This document shows positions 12,619-23,099 of a stretch of DNA of 64,000 nt, one piece after another. The translations under genes were made by a program, and so were the position numbers. The DNA is from Ampelocalamus luodianensis (lineage: Eukaryota > Streptophyta > Magnoliopsida > Poales > Poaceae). The notes under the pieces were generated by a model. The model was not told the origin of the DNA. It saw only the letters and a list, made by a program, of their open reading frames with translations, and did not search any database. The DNA is taken from the NCBI GenBank assembly GCA_036346255.1, contig CM070640.1, forward strand, positions 41,349,238 through 41,413,237. Direction: 5' to 3'. The first letter of the stretch is position 1. Every line of letters begins with the position of its first letter.

Positions 12619-12634
12619 ACTAATCACTTTAGAT

Positions 12635-12955
12635 TGTTGGGAATTTTGTGGAGTAGGAGACTTGAATCACGCCAGAAGCACTTTTCTAAAGCGACTATTT
12701 GCACCCTGTTAAAACGCTTCAAGGGTCTACTGTAAATAAGCTAGTAGGATAAGACAAGCCTAGACGAAGTTTGCACCAAAGCAAAGTGAAAACCCGTCGT
12801 GAACAGAACAAGAGAACGAGTTTGCTAATTGCATCTCAAAAGCTGAAGGGCTTCTTTTTATATAGAGTTTTAAAAGATATAAAATGAAGAGACACGATTC
12901 TTCAAATGCACCCTCCTGTGAAGAGACACAACTTGTTTGAAAACAACTTCCAACA
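12635..12955 (-). repeat. Copia 5' LTR (321 bp)
   Basis: It begins TGTTGG and ends CCAACA and aligns over its length with the 3' LTR at 6675-7047, apart from the extra 49-bp unit there. TSD TCTAT follows at 12956-12960. Confidence 0.92.
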
Positions 12956-12960
12956 TCTAT

Positions 12961-14265
12961 CACACAAAGAAATTCACTGGCCAGGAATTGTAATGTAAGA
13001 GGACTAGCATCGTCGATTGTTGATTGTATGTACGTTCAACGGTCAACAAACCTAGCGAAAGAAAGGTAGTAGAATTGTTAATATTAGTATTTTGTACTAC
13101 CAGAATAATTTTACGGTACATTCTACTAGTAGTATATATTGATATTATAAATCAAATCCAACAATTGATTTGTTAAGGGTATAATAGACTTTTCTTTGTA
13201 TTTATAATTTTTTTGTGAGGGTATTATGAACTTTTCCAACTAGAGCTGAAAATATTACTCTTGTATCATGTGATCTCCACATGAGTAATTAAAATTCTAC
13301 CCATTAGAATGGACGGTCCGTATTAAATTAAGAGTACCATAAGAGAGCTCTAAAATTTCTCTCGTATAAACAGAAGCACTTGTTGAGCTAATTGCAGTTT
13401 CAGGCCTAGGAAAATCCCCCCGTGCTTGTACCACATACAACATGCATATCTCTACTTCTTAAAAATTAGAGTTGGTGGTCGTTAGTCCTTCCCACCCTCT
13501 CACCCATGTCTCTCTCTACTAACATGTGGGTCACGTTAGACTATCTCCTCACATCGTGTGCTCCCTCCTCCTCCTCTCCCAACATCACCTGCGACGCCGC
13601 TTGCGCTTCCCCTCCTTTGCGCCATCGCCTCCATCCCCGCTCTTCTGCTTTGCTCTGCGCGCCCCTCCACCCCCTCCCCTATCGCTGCTTCCATTGGCCG
13701 GATCTGGACATGTCTTACTTCCTTCTCTCTGCCACTCCTCTTCTGCTCTGCTCTGCTCTGCTCCACGTGCCTTGACAAATTGAGATATATTATAACTTCT
13801 TTAATTGATAAACTATTAAATTAATAAGATATTTCGTAGCAACATACAGTCACTTAACTAGTGCATATCAATATATCACGGAATTAGATACACACTTAAC
13901 ACAAGATGATCCGGTTATGCATTGGTCAGGTACACTGTCGCTGAGTGAGATGCCACCGTGCATCAAATACTCAAGCATCACAACAATTGACTTAAACTTT
14001 AAAAAAAATTCAGATAACTTAGAAATAGCAAATCTGTTAAAGGAAATAAAGCCAAGAGGAGAATTGCCAAAGCTGTCTGCACATGCAGATCTAGCAACCA
14101 ATTCGCTGCAGACACCTTGAAGCAGCAGCAACGGAGTGGGGTAGGCCAGATCTGGCGACGCCGGCGACAAGTTGCCGGCGACGGCGCCGAGGACTAGACT
14201 GAGACGACGGTGGCAAGGCGAGCAGCGACGACACCCTCTCCCTCCATCATCCTCATCCAAGACCG
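12961..14265 (+). promoter_or_regulatory. Region upstream of the NLR gene, with probable 5'UTR exon at its end
   Basis: This is an AT-rich stretch (12961-13480), then a CT-rich segment (13490-13760), then mixed sequence rising in GC toward 14265. I see no convincing protein-coding exon; the longer open frames are CT-rich low complexity. The last part (about 14120-14265) is GC-rich, leads into a splice donor at 14266, and is the likely first, non-coding exon. A TATA box was not identified with confidence. Confidence 0.35.
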
Positions 14266-14403
14266 GTAGGTGGCCGCGCGATTTTTTTTAAAGCATTGGA
14301 ATCGAATCGTGTTTATAGTGCGGTCCCGGGAATTTTTTTGGTTCGAATCATGTCTCCCGATTGGATGCCCTCTCTCATCTTTTGAACCTTCTTTAATACG
14401 CAG
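14266..14403 (+). other. Probable 5'UTR intron of the NLR gene
   Basis: A donor GACCG|GTAGG at 14266 and an acceptor ACGCAG at 14398-14403, preceded by a T-rich stretch, would remove 138 nt and place the CDS in exon 2. Introns in the 5'UTR are common in grass genes. This is prediction only. Confidence 0.45.
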
Positions 14404-14519
14404 GTGAAGAATACGAAGCCATTTCCACTTGACTTACCCACCAAGCATTTGCATTCTTGTTCCACGACAATAACCTAGCTAGACCAGACACCGGCCAAGG
14501 GCGAGGTCCAGAGAGGAGG

Positions 14520-17501
14520 ATGGCTGAGCTCGCCTTGGGCGCCGTCCACTCCCTCCTGGGCCTCCTCCGCGACGAGGCGCAGCGGCTGGGCCGCGTCCAG
14601 GGCGACGTGCAGTTCATCAAGGAGGAGATGGAGAGCATGAACAGCTTCCTCCTGCACCTCGCCAGCTCGGTGCCCCCCGACGGCGAGCACGACGAGCAGG
14701 TCCGCTCGTGGATGAAGCAGGTCCGGGACCTCGCCTTCGACTGCAGCACTTGCATCGACATGTACGTGCAGTGGCGCCAAGGCCCGGAGGACCCACGAGG
14801 GATTGTCAGCCTCCGGGGCTGCGTGCTGTGGCCCCTGTGGGTGCCCTGGCTCGTGCGGTCGCTGGTCGCTCAGCACCGGGCGGCCTCCCAGCTACGCATG
14901 CTCAAGGAGCGAGCGCGCGAGGTCGGCGAGCGGCGGCAGAGGTACGGGGTCGAGGTCCCGAAGCCCAAGGCCGACGGCGATGAGAAGAAGCAGGATAGCG
15001 GAACCGGCGGCTGGTCCTGGGCGCCGCCGTCGTTGTCATCATCATTCCGAGCTGATGCCGCAGGCGGAGCGGGGGAAGATGACCTGAGCAACCTGGAAAG
15101 CAGCATAAGCTTGGCGCTAGACTGCGGCGACGAGTCGGAGCCACCCATCTTTAAGGAGTGCAAGGAGAAGCTGCTCGAGTGGCTCAAGAAGGAACCGGCC
15201 CCTGAATTCAAAGATTGCCCCAGAGTCATGGCCATTGCAGCACCGGGAACTCGGGACGGAGGCGAGGTTGCGCGTGAAGCGTGGGGCAATCACTCTGTGG
15301 CGAGCCAGTTCGAGCGCAAGGCCTGGCTCAGCGCTGGAGGCTGGGGTGGCTTCGTACAGGCTTGGGATGTGCTCCGCGGCATCCTCTGGGGGCTAGATCC
15401 CGATGAAGACGAGCAGAAGAAGAAAGCCAGAGCTGGTTACAACGAGGAACAGCTGGAGAAGCAGATTAGAGAGCACCTGCAAGGCAAAAGGTTCTTGATT
15501 GTTCTCGATGGTTTCTGGTACACAGGCTTATGGAAGACAATCGAAGATCATCTGAGAGCATTGGGCTGCGCTGCTGGTAGCGCAGTGATAGTGACCACAA
15601 AGGTTCGCTTGGCAGAGGCCAAGCAGTTCTTTGATGAAGGTATAGTCTACTCTCTTGTCGACTTCTTCGCAAGGAGAGCGTCCACCGTGGTTGGCAGGAA
15701 CTACTACAAGCCCAGCAAATACCTAAGGAAACGTCTGCGGGATATTCTACGTGAAATTCAGGAGAGATGTGAACCGCATGCCTTTTGTATGAAGATGTTC
15801 GTCCATGCCCTGTATGCTAATCCAAATAGGACCAAAGAAGAATTGAAGAGGTTCCGCCGCACGCTAGTTCCGGCCCTTCCGGACCAAGAATCAGTCAAGG
15901 TGAGCAATGGCAAGAGTGTGCTGATGTTTTGCTACAATGACCTGCCTAGAGCCTACAAGACCTGCTTGCTGTATCTGGCTGTCTTCCATAGACATCACCT
16001 GACAAGTTGCTGTATTAAGCGGTCGAGATTAGTTGGGCGGTGGGCCGTGGAAGGCTTCACAGCGACAAAGCTGGGCACGCACGGCGGCACACTGCGTGCA
16101 GCCGAGCACTCCTTTGACGTGCTCCTCAACCGAGGGTTCGTCTATCCTTATCGCATTGATGCTGCAGGGAAAGTAAAGATCTGCATAATACATCATCATC
16201 TGCTTCTATGGGAGTTGGTTTACGAGATTGCAAGAGAGGAGAACTTTGTGGACGCACGCGTGTCGGGCCACTTGGCCCAGCACTTCTCCATTCAAAGCGG
16301 CCTCCGGATCCGTCGCTCGGACAACATCACCAAGTTCTTGACTTCGCCTGCAATACATTCCTCACTCTACCGGCAGCTCAAAGTCCTAGACCTCGAAGGC
16401 TGTGACGGATTGGGCAAGGATGATCAGAAGAAGCAGCAGCAGTGCCTCAAGAACATCTGCAAGATATTGCTGCTTAGGTATCTAAGCCTAAGGGACACTG
16501 ATGTTACCCACCTGCCCAAGGAAATCCAAGATCTCCAGCAGCTGGAGGTGCTGGACATCCGGGGAACCAGGGTGCCTCCATCCGCCACAAGACATGTCCT
16601 GCTCCCGAAGCTGAAGCGTCTACTGGCAGGCCGAACTGACAACGTCAGTCCTAGCACCGCTGCTGACACCGTCACAGCCGACAAATCATTCTTCACTGTT
16701 CTGATGCCTCGCAGGATCGGCAGGATGACAAACATGGAGGTACTATCACATGTTGAGGCTCCGCGGGATGCTGCCAAGTTGGAAGGCATTAGCCAGCTAT
16801 GGCTGCTGAGGAAGCTCGGTGTGGTCATCCCCGAGACGGAAGATCACCTGAAAAAATTCCTCAAAGTGGTCAGTGATCTGAATGAGTGCCTCCGGTCATT
16901 GTCAGTCCGAATCAAACGTACTCCACCTGGCAGCAGCGGTACTTCTGACCCAACCATACCACGAGATAAATTAAAAACTTCTCCCAATCTTGAGAGCCTA
17001 AGCCTTAGCGGGGTCACCAGTGGGCAGCTTCTTGAATTGTTTGTCAGAGATAATCACGGCAAACAACTTGCCAAGGTAACTCTACATGATACCTGGCTGA
17101 AGCGTGATGATCTATCAGACCTTGCCAAGCTACCTAACTTGCGCAGCCTTAGGCTCCGGCACAAGTCATACAGTGAAGAGCAGCTGATCTTCACCAAAGA
17201 TGAATTCCAAAAGCTCTTGTTTCTCGTTGTTGAGGTCGGCTCTGGCATCGCTGCGATTCGCTTCGACGAGGGAGCAGCTCCTGTGCTTGAGAAGATTGTC
17301 TGGTCCACCACCAACATGGAGTCTTTGTCTCTCTCAGGACTCAAGAACCTTCCAAAAGTAAAGAAGATCAAGTTCTACGGTGGCCTTGTTCCAGAGCAGG
17401 TACGTCAAGACATTGAAAACCATGAAAGCCGTCCTGTGCTTAAACACAATCCTCCACAGAATGATGGCGAAGGAACAGGAAGCGTACCTGCAGCTCCCTG
17501 A
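14520..17501 (+). CDS. CC-NB-LRR (NLR) disease-resistance-like protein with degenerate NB-ARC
   Basis: Single-exon CDS of 993 aa, starting at the ATG in GAGGATGGCT. An in-frame ATG at 14457 lies in leader-like sequence. Residues 1-85 form an Rx-type coiled coil (MAELALGAVHSLLGLL, then VRSWMKQVRDLAFDCSTCID in the EDVID position). Residues 150-230 are a long low-complexity linker. The NB-ARC follows: APGTRDGGEVAREAW (241-255) stands where the P-loop should be but lacks GxGGxGKT; kinase-2 FLIVLDG (325-331); RNBS-B GSAVIVTTK (353-361); a winged-helix/RNBS-D stretch YNDLPRAYKTCLLYLAVF (472-489); and IHH (557-559) in place of MHD. From about 615 to the end there are LRRs such as LLRYLSLRDTDVTHLPKEI. 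It probably acts in intracellular pathogen perception, but nucleotide binding looks lost, so a sensor, partner-dependent or decayed role is possible. The frame is intact. Confidence 0.92.
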   Translation: MAELALGAVHSLLGLLRDEAQRLGRVQGDVQFIKEEMESMNSFLLHLASSVPPDGEHDEQVRSWMKQVRDLAFDCSTCIDMYVQWRQGPEDPRGIVSLRGCVLWPLWVPWLVRSLVAQHRAASQLRMLKERAREVGERRQRYGVEVPKPKADGDEKKQDSGTGGWSWAPPSLSSSFRADAAGGAGEDDLSNLESSISLALDCGDESEPPIFKECKEKLLEWLKKEPAPEFKDCPRVMAIAAPGTRDGGEVAREAWGNHSVASQFERKAWLSAGGWGGFVQAWDVLRGILWGLDPDEDEQKKKARAGYNEEQLEKQIREHLQGKRFLIVLDGFWYTGLWKTIEDHLRALGCAAGSAVIVTTKVRLAEAKQFFDEGIVYSLVDFFARRASTVVGRNYYKPSKYLRKRLRDILREIQERCEPHAFCMKMFVHALYANPNRTKEELKRFRRTLVPALPDQESVKVSNGKSVLMFCYNDLPRAYKTCLLYLAVFHRHHLTSCCIKRSRLVGRWAVEGFTATKLGTHGGTLRAAEHSFDVLLNRGFVYPYRIDAAGKVKICIIHHHLLLWELVYEIAREENFVDARVSGHLAQHFSIQSGLRIRRSDNITKFLTSPAIHSSLYRQLKVLDLEGCDGLGKDDQKKQQQCLKNICKILLLRYLSLRDTDVTHLPKEIQDLQQLEVLDIRGTRVPPSATRHVLLPKLKRLLAGRTDNVSPSTAADTVTADKSFFTVLMPRRIGRMTNMEVLSHVEAPRDAAKLEGISQLWLLRKLGVVIPETEDHLKKFLKVVSDLNECLRSLSVRIKRTPPGSSGTSDPTIPRDKLKTSPNLESLSLSGVTSGQLLELFVRDNHGKQLAKVTLHDTWLKRDDLSDLAKLPNLRSLRLRHKSYSEEQLIFTKDEFQKLLFLVVEVGSGIAAIRFDEGAAPVLEKIVWSTTNMESLSLSGLKNLPKVKKIKFYGGLVPEQVRQDIENHESRPVLKHNPPQNDGEGTGSVPAAP

Positions 17502-17540
17502 CCTGCAAGATCCATCTCTGTTATGGAAGAAATAAGGATG

Positions 17541-18014
17541 CTAGATGTCATAGTGAGAAGACTAGACAGTAGAAAAGAGAAACCCTTAGCGTCTGAGAGG
17601 CCGAAGGGTCCTCGGAAGAGAGGCTCGGTTGTTGAGTAGTAGATATGTATATTACCCAAAGAAAATTGTTACATGGGGGAGGAGGCTATTTATAGCCTCC
17701 CTGATGGGTACCTGAACTTACATTTGTACTCCCTAAGAAAGTACAGCACCCGTAAGGGCTACATGGGCTTTTACACGCCCTACACATAGCCTTTGACGTA
17801 TGGTGGGTCTTTCTGAACCTAGTCTATCCGGGGAGTGCACCCGGTCCACCAGTCCTGTTGTTCCTGTGCCCCCCTACGGAGATGGCCCCCTTAAGGCCCT
17901 TCGGTGGCCCCTTCAGAGGATCTTCGGGACTACTCTGCAGGGTCTTCGGGACTCCTCCGGAGGGAGGTCTTCGGGGTACCCGGGTAGGTCTGGTGGGGCC
18001 CCTACGACACTAGA
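17541..18014 (-). mobile_element. Solo LTR (464 bp) with TSD CTAGA in the NLR 3' region
   Basis: TGTCATAG at 17546 and CTACGACA ending at 18009 bound the unit, and CTAGA occurs directly on both sides (17541-17545 and 18010-18014). A TATA box, CTATAAATAG, lies on the minus strand near 17686-17696, so the LTR promoter points toward the NLR gene. No second LTR or internal region is present. The insertion begins 44 bp after the NLR stop codon. Confidence 0.88.
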
Positions 18015-18642
18015 GGATGTGCCTCTCCTGCCATTCATTCATCACCATTCCCCATGTCTGTCAGTGTGTGCGCGCGTGTGTTTGTCTACTCTCTGCTTGT
18101 GTGCTTATGTGCGTTTGTGTGCGGTTGTTTATTCCGCGCGCGTGTTTTGTGTGCGCTCCTGCACACGATTATTTGTCCTTGGCATGTATGTGTGCTCAGG
18201 AGTTGGATTTGTGTGGCTTTCGGTCCTTTGGACTGTCGTTGTTTGATGTAATAAGCGTGATGCCCGTGTGAGCATTGCATGCATTATTGATGTGCCGTGT
18301 GCTTTTGCGTTGATTGTGCGCTCTTGATGCATTGTTGAGCATGGTATGCATGGTTTACTGGTTTGTTTAAATGGAAGTGATTTGATGTTGCTTATTCAAT
18401 AAGCATCGGATGGCCCTGCATATATGAGGTTACCCAAGAACTTCAAGCAAAGCTTTATGATCAGAATGCATTACCGTGGGCAGGGCTGATGCAGGCCCAG
18501 GGTAAACTGGGCTGCAGCTCTGGACCTAGAACGTAAAGCATATGAAAAAATTGCTAAAAAAACAAAAGACAGTAAGCTTAGTTTAAGGAAGGAGCTAGCC
18601 CAGCCCGGGATGTGGCCGAAGTGTAGCTCCACCCCTGACCGT
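18015..18642 (+). other. Probable continuation of the NLR 3'UTR and flank
   Basis: This is GT-rich, non-coding sequence, with AATAAG hexamers at about 18249 and 18400 that could serve as polyadenylation signals. It joins the pre-insertion sequence once the solo LTR and one TSD copy are removed. Open frames here are low-complexity. Beyond about 18480 nothing is recognisable. Confidence 0.4.
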
Positions 18643-20512
18643 CACTACCAGACACAGCTGATTTGCCGAGTGCAAAAAGATTTACCGAGTGCCAAATAGC
18701 GGACACTCGGTAAAGAGATATTTTGCCGAGTGCGACACTCGGCAAAGAACACCACTCGGCAAATCCAGCTTTGCCGAGTGCCATGCACTCGGCAAAGTAT
18801 AACACTCGGTACATGCAACCTTTGCCGAGTACCAGGCACTCGGCAAAGGAGGGCACTCGGCAAAGGCGGCCTGAGGTAACGGTCCCCGCCTTGCTCGCAG
18901 TCGGCGTCACATAGTAGCCAGCCTTGCTCGGACTTCTAGGCATGGTGTATGGCCCACAAGGGCAAGGCGACGTCCGACGTCTCCTTCAACTCGGAGGACC
19001 CGCGGCGTACGAACCGGCGTCCACACCGCATCGGTGAGTACGTCGGCGGCAGGTCGGTCCATGGGCGGACCATGATCCGAGCACCGGGACTTTGATGGAG
19101 AGATCGTCATGAGGGTGGGACAAGGCAAGAAGCATGGGCGGTTACGGCTTGGCGACGGCCTCATCGACACGGCCTCTACTCCATCTCTCTCTAGATCCGA
19201 GCACGAACACGGCGAGAGCCCGCCATACGCCCACGGCGGACATTGCCAAAGCAAGGTCGGCGCACTCGAGGTTATTCTGTTTTACTCGTCGTACATTGAT
19301 CTTTACACACCTTTATTAGCTTTGCATTATCAAACATTGGGTGAAATATTGCAGGCCACTGGAACAAGAAATGAGGCAACGTCGGGAGCGGGAGGCCGGC
19401 GGCGAGAGAGATGTCGGCCAGGTGGAGGCCGAGCGGGCGAGCGGCGAGCCCGCACACGAGGTGGCGGACATTACGGAGTTCCTACAAGCTCTTGGGCAAC
19501 ATACGGGCTTATTGTGCCGGTGGGCTGTTGGCTCAACCTCCGCCTCGCGCGTCCTGCATTGCAGCCTACTCCCGTGAGTATGAAAGTTATTTGCTTTCGC
19601 TTGTGCTTTGCTTGTATGACCTCTACCTTCCTAGATTAGGTATCTTGTAATCTTGTCTCACATGCAATCTCTTCTCCTTTGTGCAGTCTCAATCGGCGGG
19701 TTCGAACAATCCACCTCATGCGCCTCGAATGATGGAGCTTTTCCTTCACCACGATCGCGATGGCCACCTTCGAGATGAATGGTAGTTGTATTTTCATTTG
19801 TTGTTCACTTGGTGATGGACTTGTGATATACTTATGATGCACTTGTCATTGTGATGAACTTGTGGATTTGTTTGGATGGACTTGAGCACTTATTGTTATA
19901 TATGTGATGGATGTGATAAATATGTGATGGATGAGATATATATGTGATGGATCTGATATATGTTTGGATGGATTTGTTTGTCGTGATGGAATGTAAAAAA
20001 TAAATAAAAATGCAGTTTTGGGTCACTTTGCGAGTGCAACACACGGCAAAGGGTCCTTTGCCGAGTGCCATGGTCATGGCACTCGGCAAAGCTGAAATGG
20101 GTACTGAATGTGGACCAGTTTTCCAGCTTTGCCGAGTCCCATGACCATGGCACTCGGCAAAGAATTTTTTTTTAAAAAAAATTAAAACTTTGCCGAGTGC
20201 CAGGCCCTGCGGCGCTCGGCAAAGAATTTTCAAAATTCTTTTGTTAAAACGTTGCCGAGTGCCATCATTCCGACTCTCGGCAAAGACATTTTCAAAAAAA
20301 AAAGGTAAAAAATATTTGCCGAGTGCTGACTCGGCACTCGGTAAAGCCTTTGCCGAGTGCCCGACAAAATACACTCGGCAAATCTTTGCCGATAAATTTT
20401 TTCCGAGTGCCCTTTGCCGAGTGTCGCACTCGGCAAAGCCTTTGCCGAGTGCAAAGGAGCCTTTGCCTAGTGCCTGAGGCACTCGGCAAAGTGCCTGAGT
20501 CCGGTAGTGCGT
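18640..20512. mobile_element. CACTA (En/Spm) deletion derivative with TSD CGT
   Basis: The element runs 18643-20509 (1867 bp). The left end is CACTACCAGACACAG and the right end, read as reverse complement, is CACTACCGGACTCAG. CGT is duplicated at 18640-18642 and 20510-20512. Both subterminal zones (18660-18870 and 20030-20490) are packed with TTTGCCGAGTGCC units in both orientations, the transposase-binding type of repeat in this superfamily. No TNP2 transposase is present, so the element would be non-autonomous. Confidence 0.95.
18945..19785 (+). pseudogene. Relic of the CACTA accessory transposase (TNP1-like), three exons
   Basis: Exon pieces: about 18950-19252, encoding AHKGKATSDVSFNSEDPRR and GQGKKHGRLRLGDGLIDTAS; 19353-19573, encoding a charged EMRQRREREAGG stretch and ITEFLQALGQHTG; and 19687-19785, encoding AGSNNPPHAPRM and ending in TAG. 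Splice-like borders are ATTGCAG at 19352, GTGAGT at 19574 and GTGCAG at 19686. The order and wording match my recollection of the C-terminal part of plant Ptta/En/Spm proteins. The first piece is frameshifted and the N-terminus is missing, so it is probably inactive. Confidence 0.6.
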
Positions 20513-20648
20513 GTCTGTCTTGTCCATTCCGTGACACTGACTGAACGTCCGAAATTTTTCATGGTGATGTGACAATATATAGGAGGAATTTGCAGGGAGA
20601 CCAAATGTGATAGGCCTTATGTACTCATGCTATTTATTTATGATATAA
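20513..20648. other. Short unassigned spacer between CACTA and Helitron-like element
   Basis: This is 136 bp of AT-rich sequence with no coding or repeat features that I recognise. Confidence 0.5.
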
Positions 20649-22836
20649 CTAGCAGGGCGGCCCGCGCATTTGCATGACTTGATTTGTTTTAAAGTTTGTA
20701 GTGACAAATGATATAACTTAGATGTTTCAGAATATATTTACATATCTTGTAGCTATTTAGATTTTTAAGATATCATAAACATTAGAAAATGACAATAGAA
20801 TCTTGAAGAAAAATACAACTTGAGTAACGTAATTGAAGTATGAGCTTTCATGAAAGAAAATCATGAGTATAATAAGTTAATCTGTTAATATCAAACAGTA
20901 CATTGATTATGTGTGCACCAAAATTATCTTATTAGTTTATATTGTATTAAAGTACCTTGCTCACATATACACCGATGTACCATGGGCGGTCCACCTTGAA
21001 CTTATCTTCCCTTACGTCAATTGCCCCCACCGAATCGTATGTATTCTATCTCTTCTCCCGTCACAATTTTTCTGCTTCAACCTCCAAGAGCAAGCCCAAT
21101 TCTTGATTGATATCTCTCGACTGCTACTATTTCTAATACAATACTCTATCACATAGTTATCTTCTACTTCTCTCCAATTATCGCTTAATGATGTCCGATG
21201 TGATATATACACGTATATACATGCAAATATCGTCGATCCCTACCGGGACACCCGTCACATTCTCTCTAGTGTATGATGCATGCATGTATATTCACATGCA
21301 CGATGTTATACATGCTCTATGTCTTCTTCTCCTATATTATCGCTCCTTTTCTTTGACATTGTCCAACTCAATGATATGGTTTCCTCACTGACTGCGATGA
21401 CCTCCCATTTTCACTGATGTCGGTATGTCTGCCTTAGTCGTTGTCTAATGATAGGGAGAATCTGCTCGCCATCGCCGGTGAAGCTATGTTACTCACCAAT
21501 GATGGCATGCTCCTAGCTACCTGATGGTCACATATTATCGATAGCTCGTCTTTAATCTAAAGCTTCATCTCCTCTCTGCTATGTCTTCTCCATTATCGAT
21601 TTTTTTTGGATATTGACTTCTTCAACAACGTCGATGCTCACCATTCGTCGTCATAGCACTTGGCTCTTTTGATTCCGGTCTTTCTCTTCAATGGCTACAG
21701 CGAGCAACACGACATTGTCCTTGTCGAACAGCTAAGGTGAGCAACATGAAATTCTTCTCATCTTCATCATCGCTGCCTCGACTATTCGCTTCTTGTGGAT
21801 CAATGTCTTCTTATAGGACAGATCGGCACTATTGCACTCTTTTGTGGTCTCTTCCGACACCATTCACCATATCCTCATTATAACTTATATTTAATTTATT
21901 CAAAATTTTAGTTATTAAGAAATTTTCTTTTGAATTCGTATGGAAATCAAACTACAAATTTTCTTTTATTTGTTGTCTCTAATTTCAATTATTTTTTGTT
22001 GGAATTCACAAACCAATCTAATTGTTAATTTTTATGCCGAATTACGGTTATTTATAGATTTTACTTCAGAATTCTTATCGAAATCAAAATGCTAATTTTA
22101 TTTTATTTTTATTCCAAAATCAATTTTTTTTGTTGAAATTTGTATACTAATCCAATTGCTATTTTTTGTTTAATTTTTATTCTGAGTTATATTTATTTAG
22201 GATTTTACTTAGGAATTCATATGGAAATGAAATTGATGATATTTTTTTGTTCTGAATTTTATTTATTTAAGTATTTTACTTTGGAATTCATATGGAAATC
22301 AAATTACAAATCTTATTTTATTTTTATCCCATTTTTATTATTTTTTATTGGAATTCGTATACTAATCCAATTGATGTGTGTGTGTGTGTCTATATATTAA
22401 GAATTACAATTATTGGTGATTTTACTTTGGAATTCGAATCAAAATCAATTTGCTAATTTTATTTTATTTTTTATTCTGAATTTGAGTTTTTTTTTTGTAG
22501 GAATTCGTATACTAATCCAATTACTATTTTTTTTAAAAAATATTCTGAATTATGTTTATCTAGTGATTGTACTTATGAATTCGTATCAAAATTAAATTGC
22601 TAATTTTATTTTATTTTTTATTCTAAATTTCAGTTATTTTGCATTGTGCTTGACGTGGACTCTTATTTCTATATTGTACTTGACATAGACTCTTTTATTT
22701 AATCTAGATCGTTATAATCTAGACCCACCATAATCAACGGTGTAGATGTTGCTTTTTTCCACCGAATAACGTTGAAATTTCTAGCCATTGAGAGCGAACG
22801 TGGTAGCTTTTTTTCTATCACTTTAATAATATAGTA
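20649..22836 (-). mobile_element. Helitron-like element (minus strand)
   Basis: On the minus strand the 3' end reads GCGCGGGCCGCCCTGCTAG: a short GC-rich hairpin followed by CTAG, with a T next, as expected for Helitron CTRR termini inserted in AT. The opposite end near 22836 reads CTATATTATTAAAGTGATAG, resembling grass Helitron 5' ends, but the canonical TC start is not clear. No Rep/helicase is encoded, so it would be non-autonomous. A stretch of diverged direct repeats lies within. The 3' end is better supported than the 5' end. Confidence 0.55.
21925..22640. repeat. Diverged direct repeats inside the Helitron-like element
   Basis: Segments built on GGAATTCRTATGGAAATC, then a run such as AATTTTATTTTATTTTT, then GAATTCGTATACTAATCCAA recur about every 70-150 bp. 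A short (GT)n run occurs near 22375-22390. The repeats account for the AT-rich open frames here. Confidence 0.65.
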
Positions 22837-22855
22837 AATTGCATTGTAGGTCACC

Positions 22856-23014
22856 GAACTTACGAGGTTGTGCCACTTAGCTCCCTAAACTTGTTTTTTA
22901 TTTTCTTAGCCCTCTGAACTTGCGAGGTTGTGCTGTTTAGCTCTCTAAACTTGCATTTTTACTTTCTCAGCCCCCTAAACTTGTGAGGTTATGCCACTTA
23001 GCTCCCAAAACTTA
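22856..23014. repeat. 60-bp tandem repeat, about 2.6 copies
   Basis: The units start at 22856, 22916 and about 22976 with GAACTTACGAGG, GAACTTGCGAGG and AAACTTGTGAGG, each followed by TTGTGCYRYTTAGCTCYCTAA or a variant. The period is 60 bp and the divergence is modest. Confidence 0.85.
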
Positions 23015-23099
23015 TGTTGAAGCGAAATTCATCGGATGCGATGCTGACGACTTTGTCCCCTCAAAGTCCGGTGGACTCATCACCACTCTGTTTGGCTGA

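Larger units (their letters stand above)
6670..12960 (-). mobile_element. Complete but defective Ty1/copia retrotransposon with TSD TCTAT
   Basis: The element runs 6675-12955 (6281 bp). It is flanked by the direct repeat TCTAT (6670-6674 and 12956-12960) and bounded by LTRs starting TGTTGG and ending CCAACA. Domain order on the minus strand is gag, zinc knuckle, protease, integrase, RT, RNase H, which is the copia order. The two LTRs differ at roughly one base in ten in the part I compared, so the insertion is old. Gag is split by foreign sequence and pol carries several frameshifts, so it cannot be autonomous. Confidence 0.92.

Noticed and set aside
12406..12735. Open frame on the plus strand across the copia 5' LTR border
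   Set aside because: It is antisense to the gag N-terminus, whose minus-strand reading carries real gag wording.
18015..18271. Short Cys/Val-rich frames after the NLR gene
   Set aside because: They come from GT-rich 3'UTR-like sequence in several overlapping frames.
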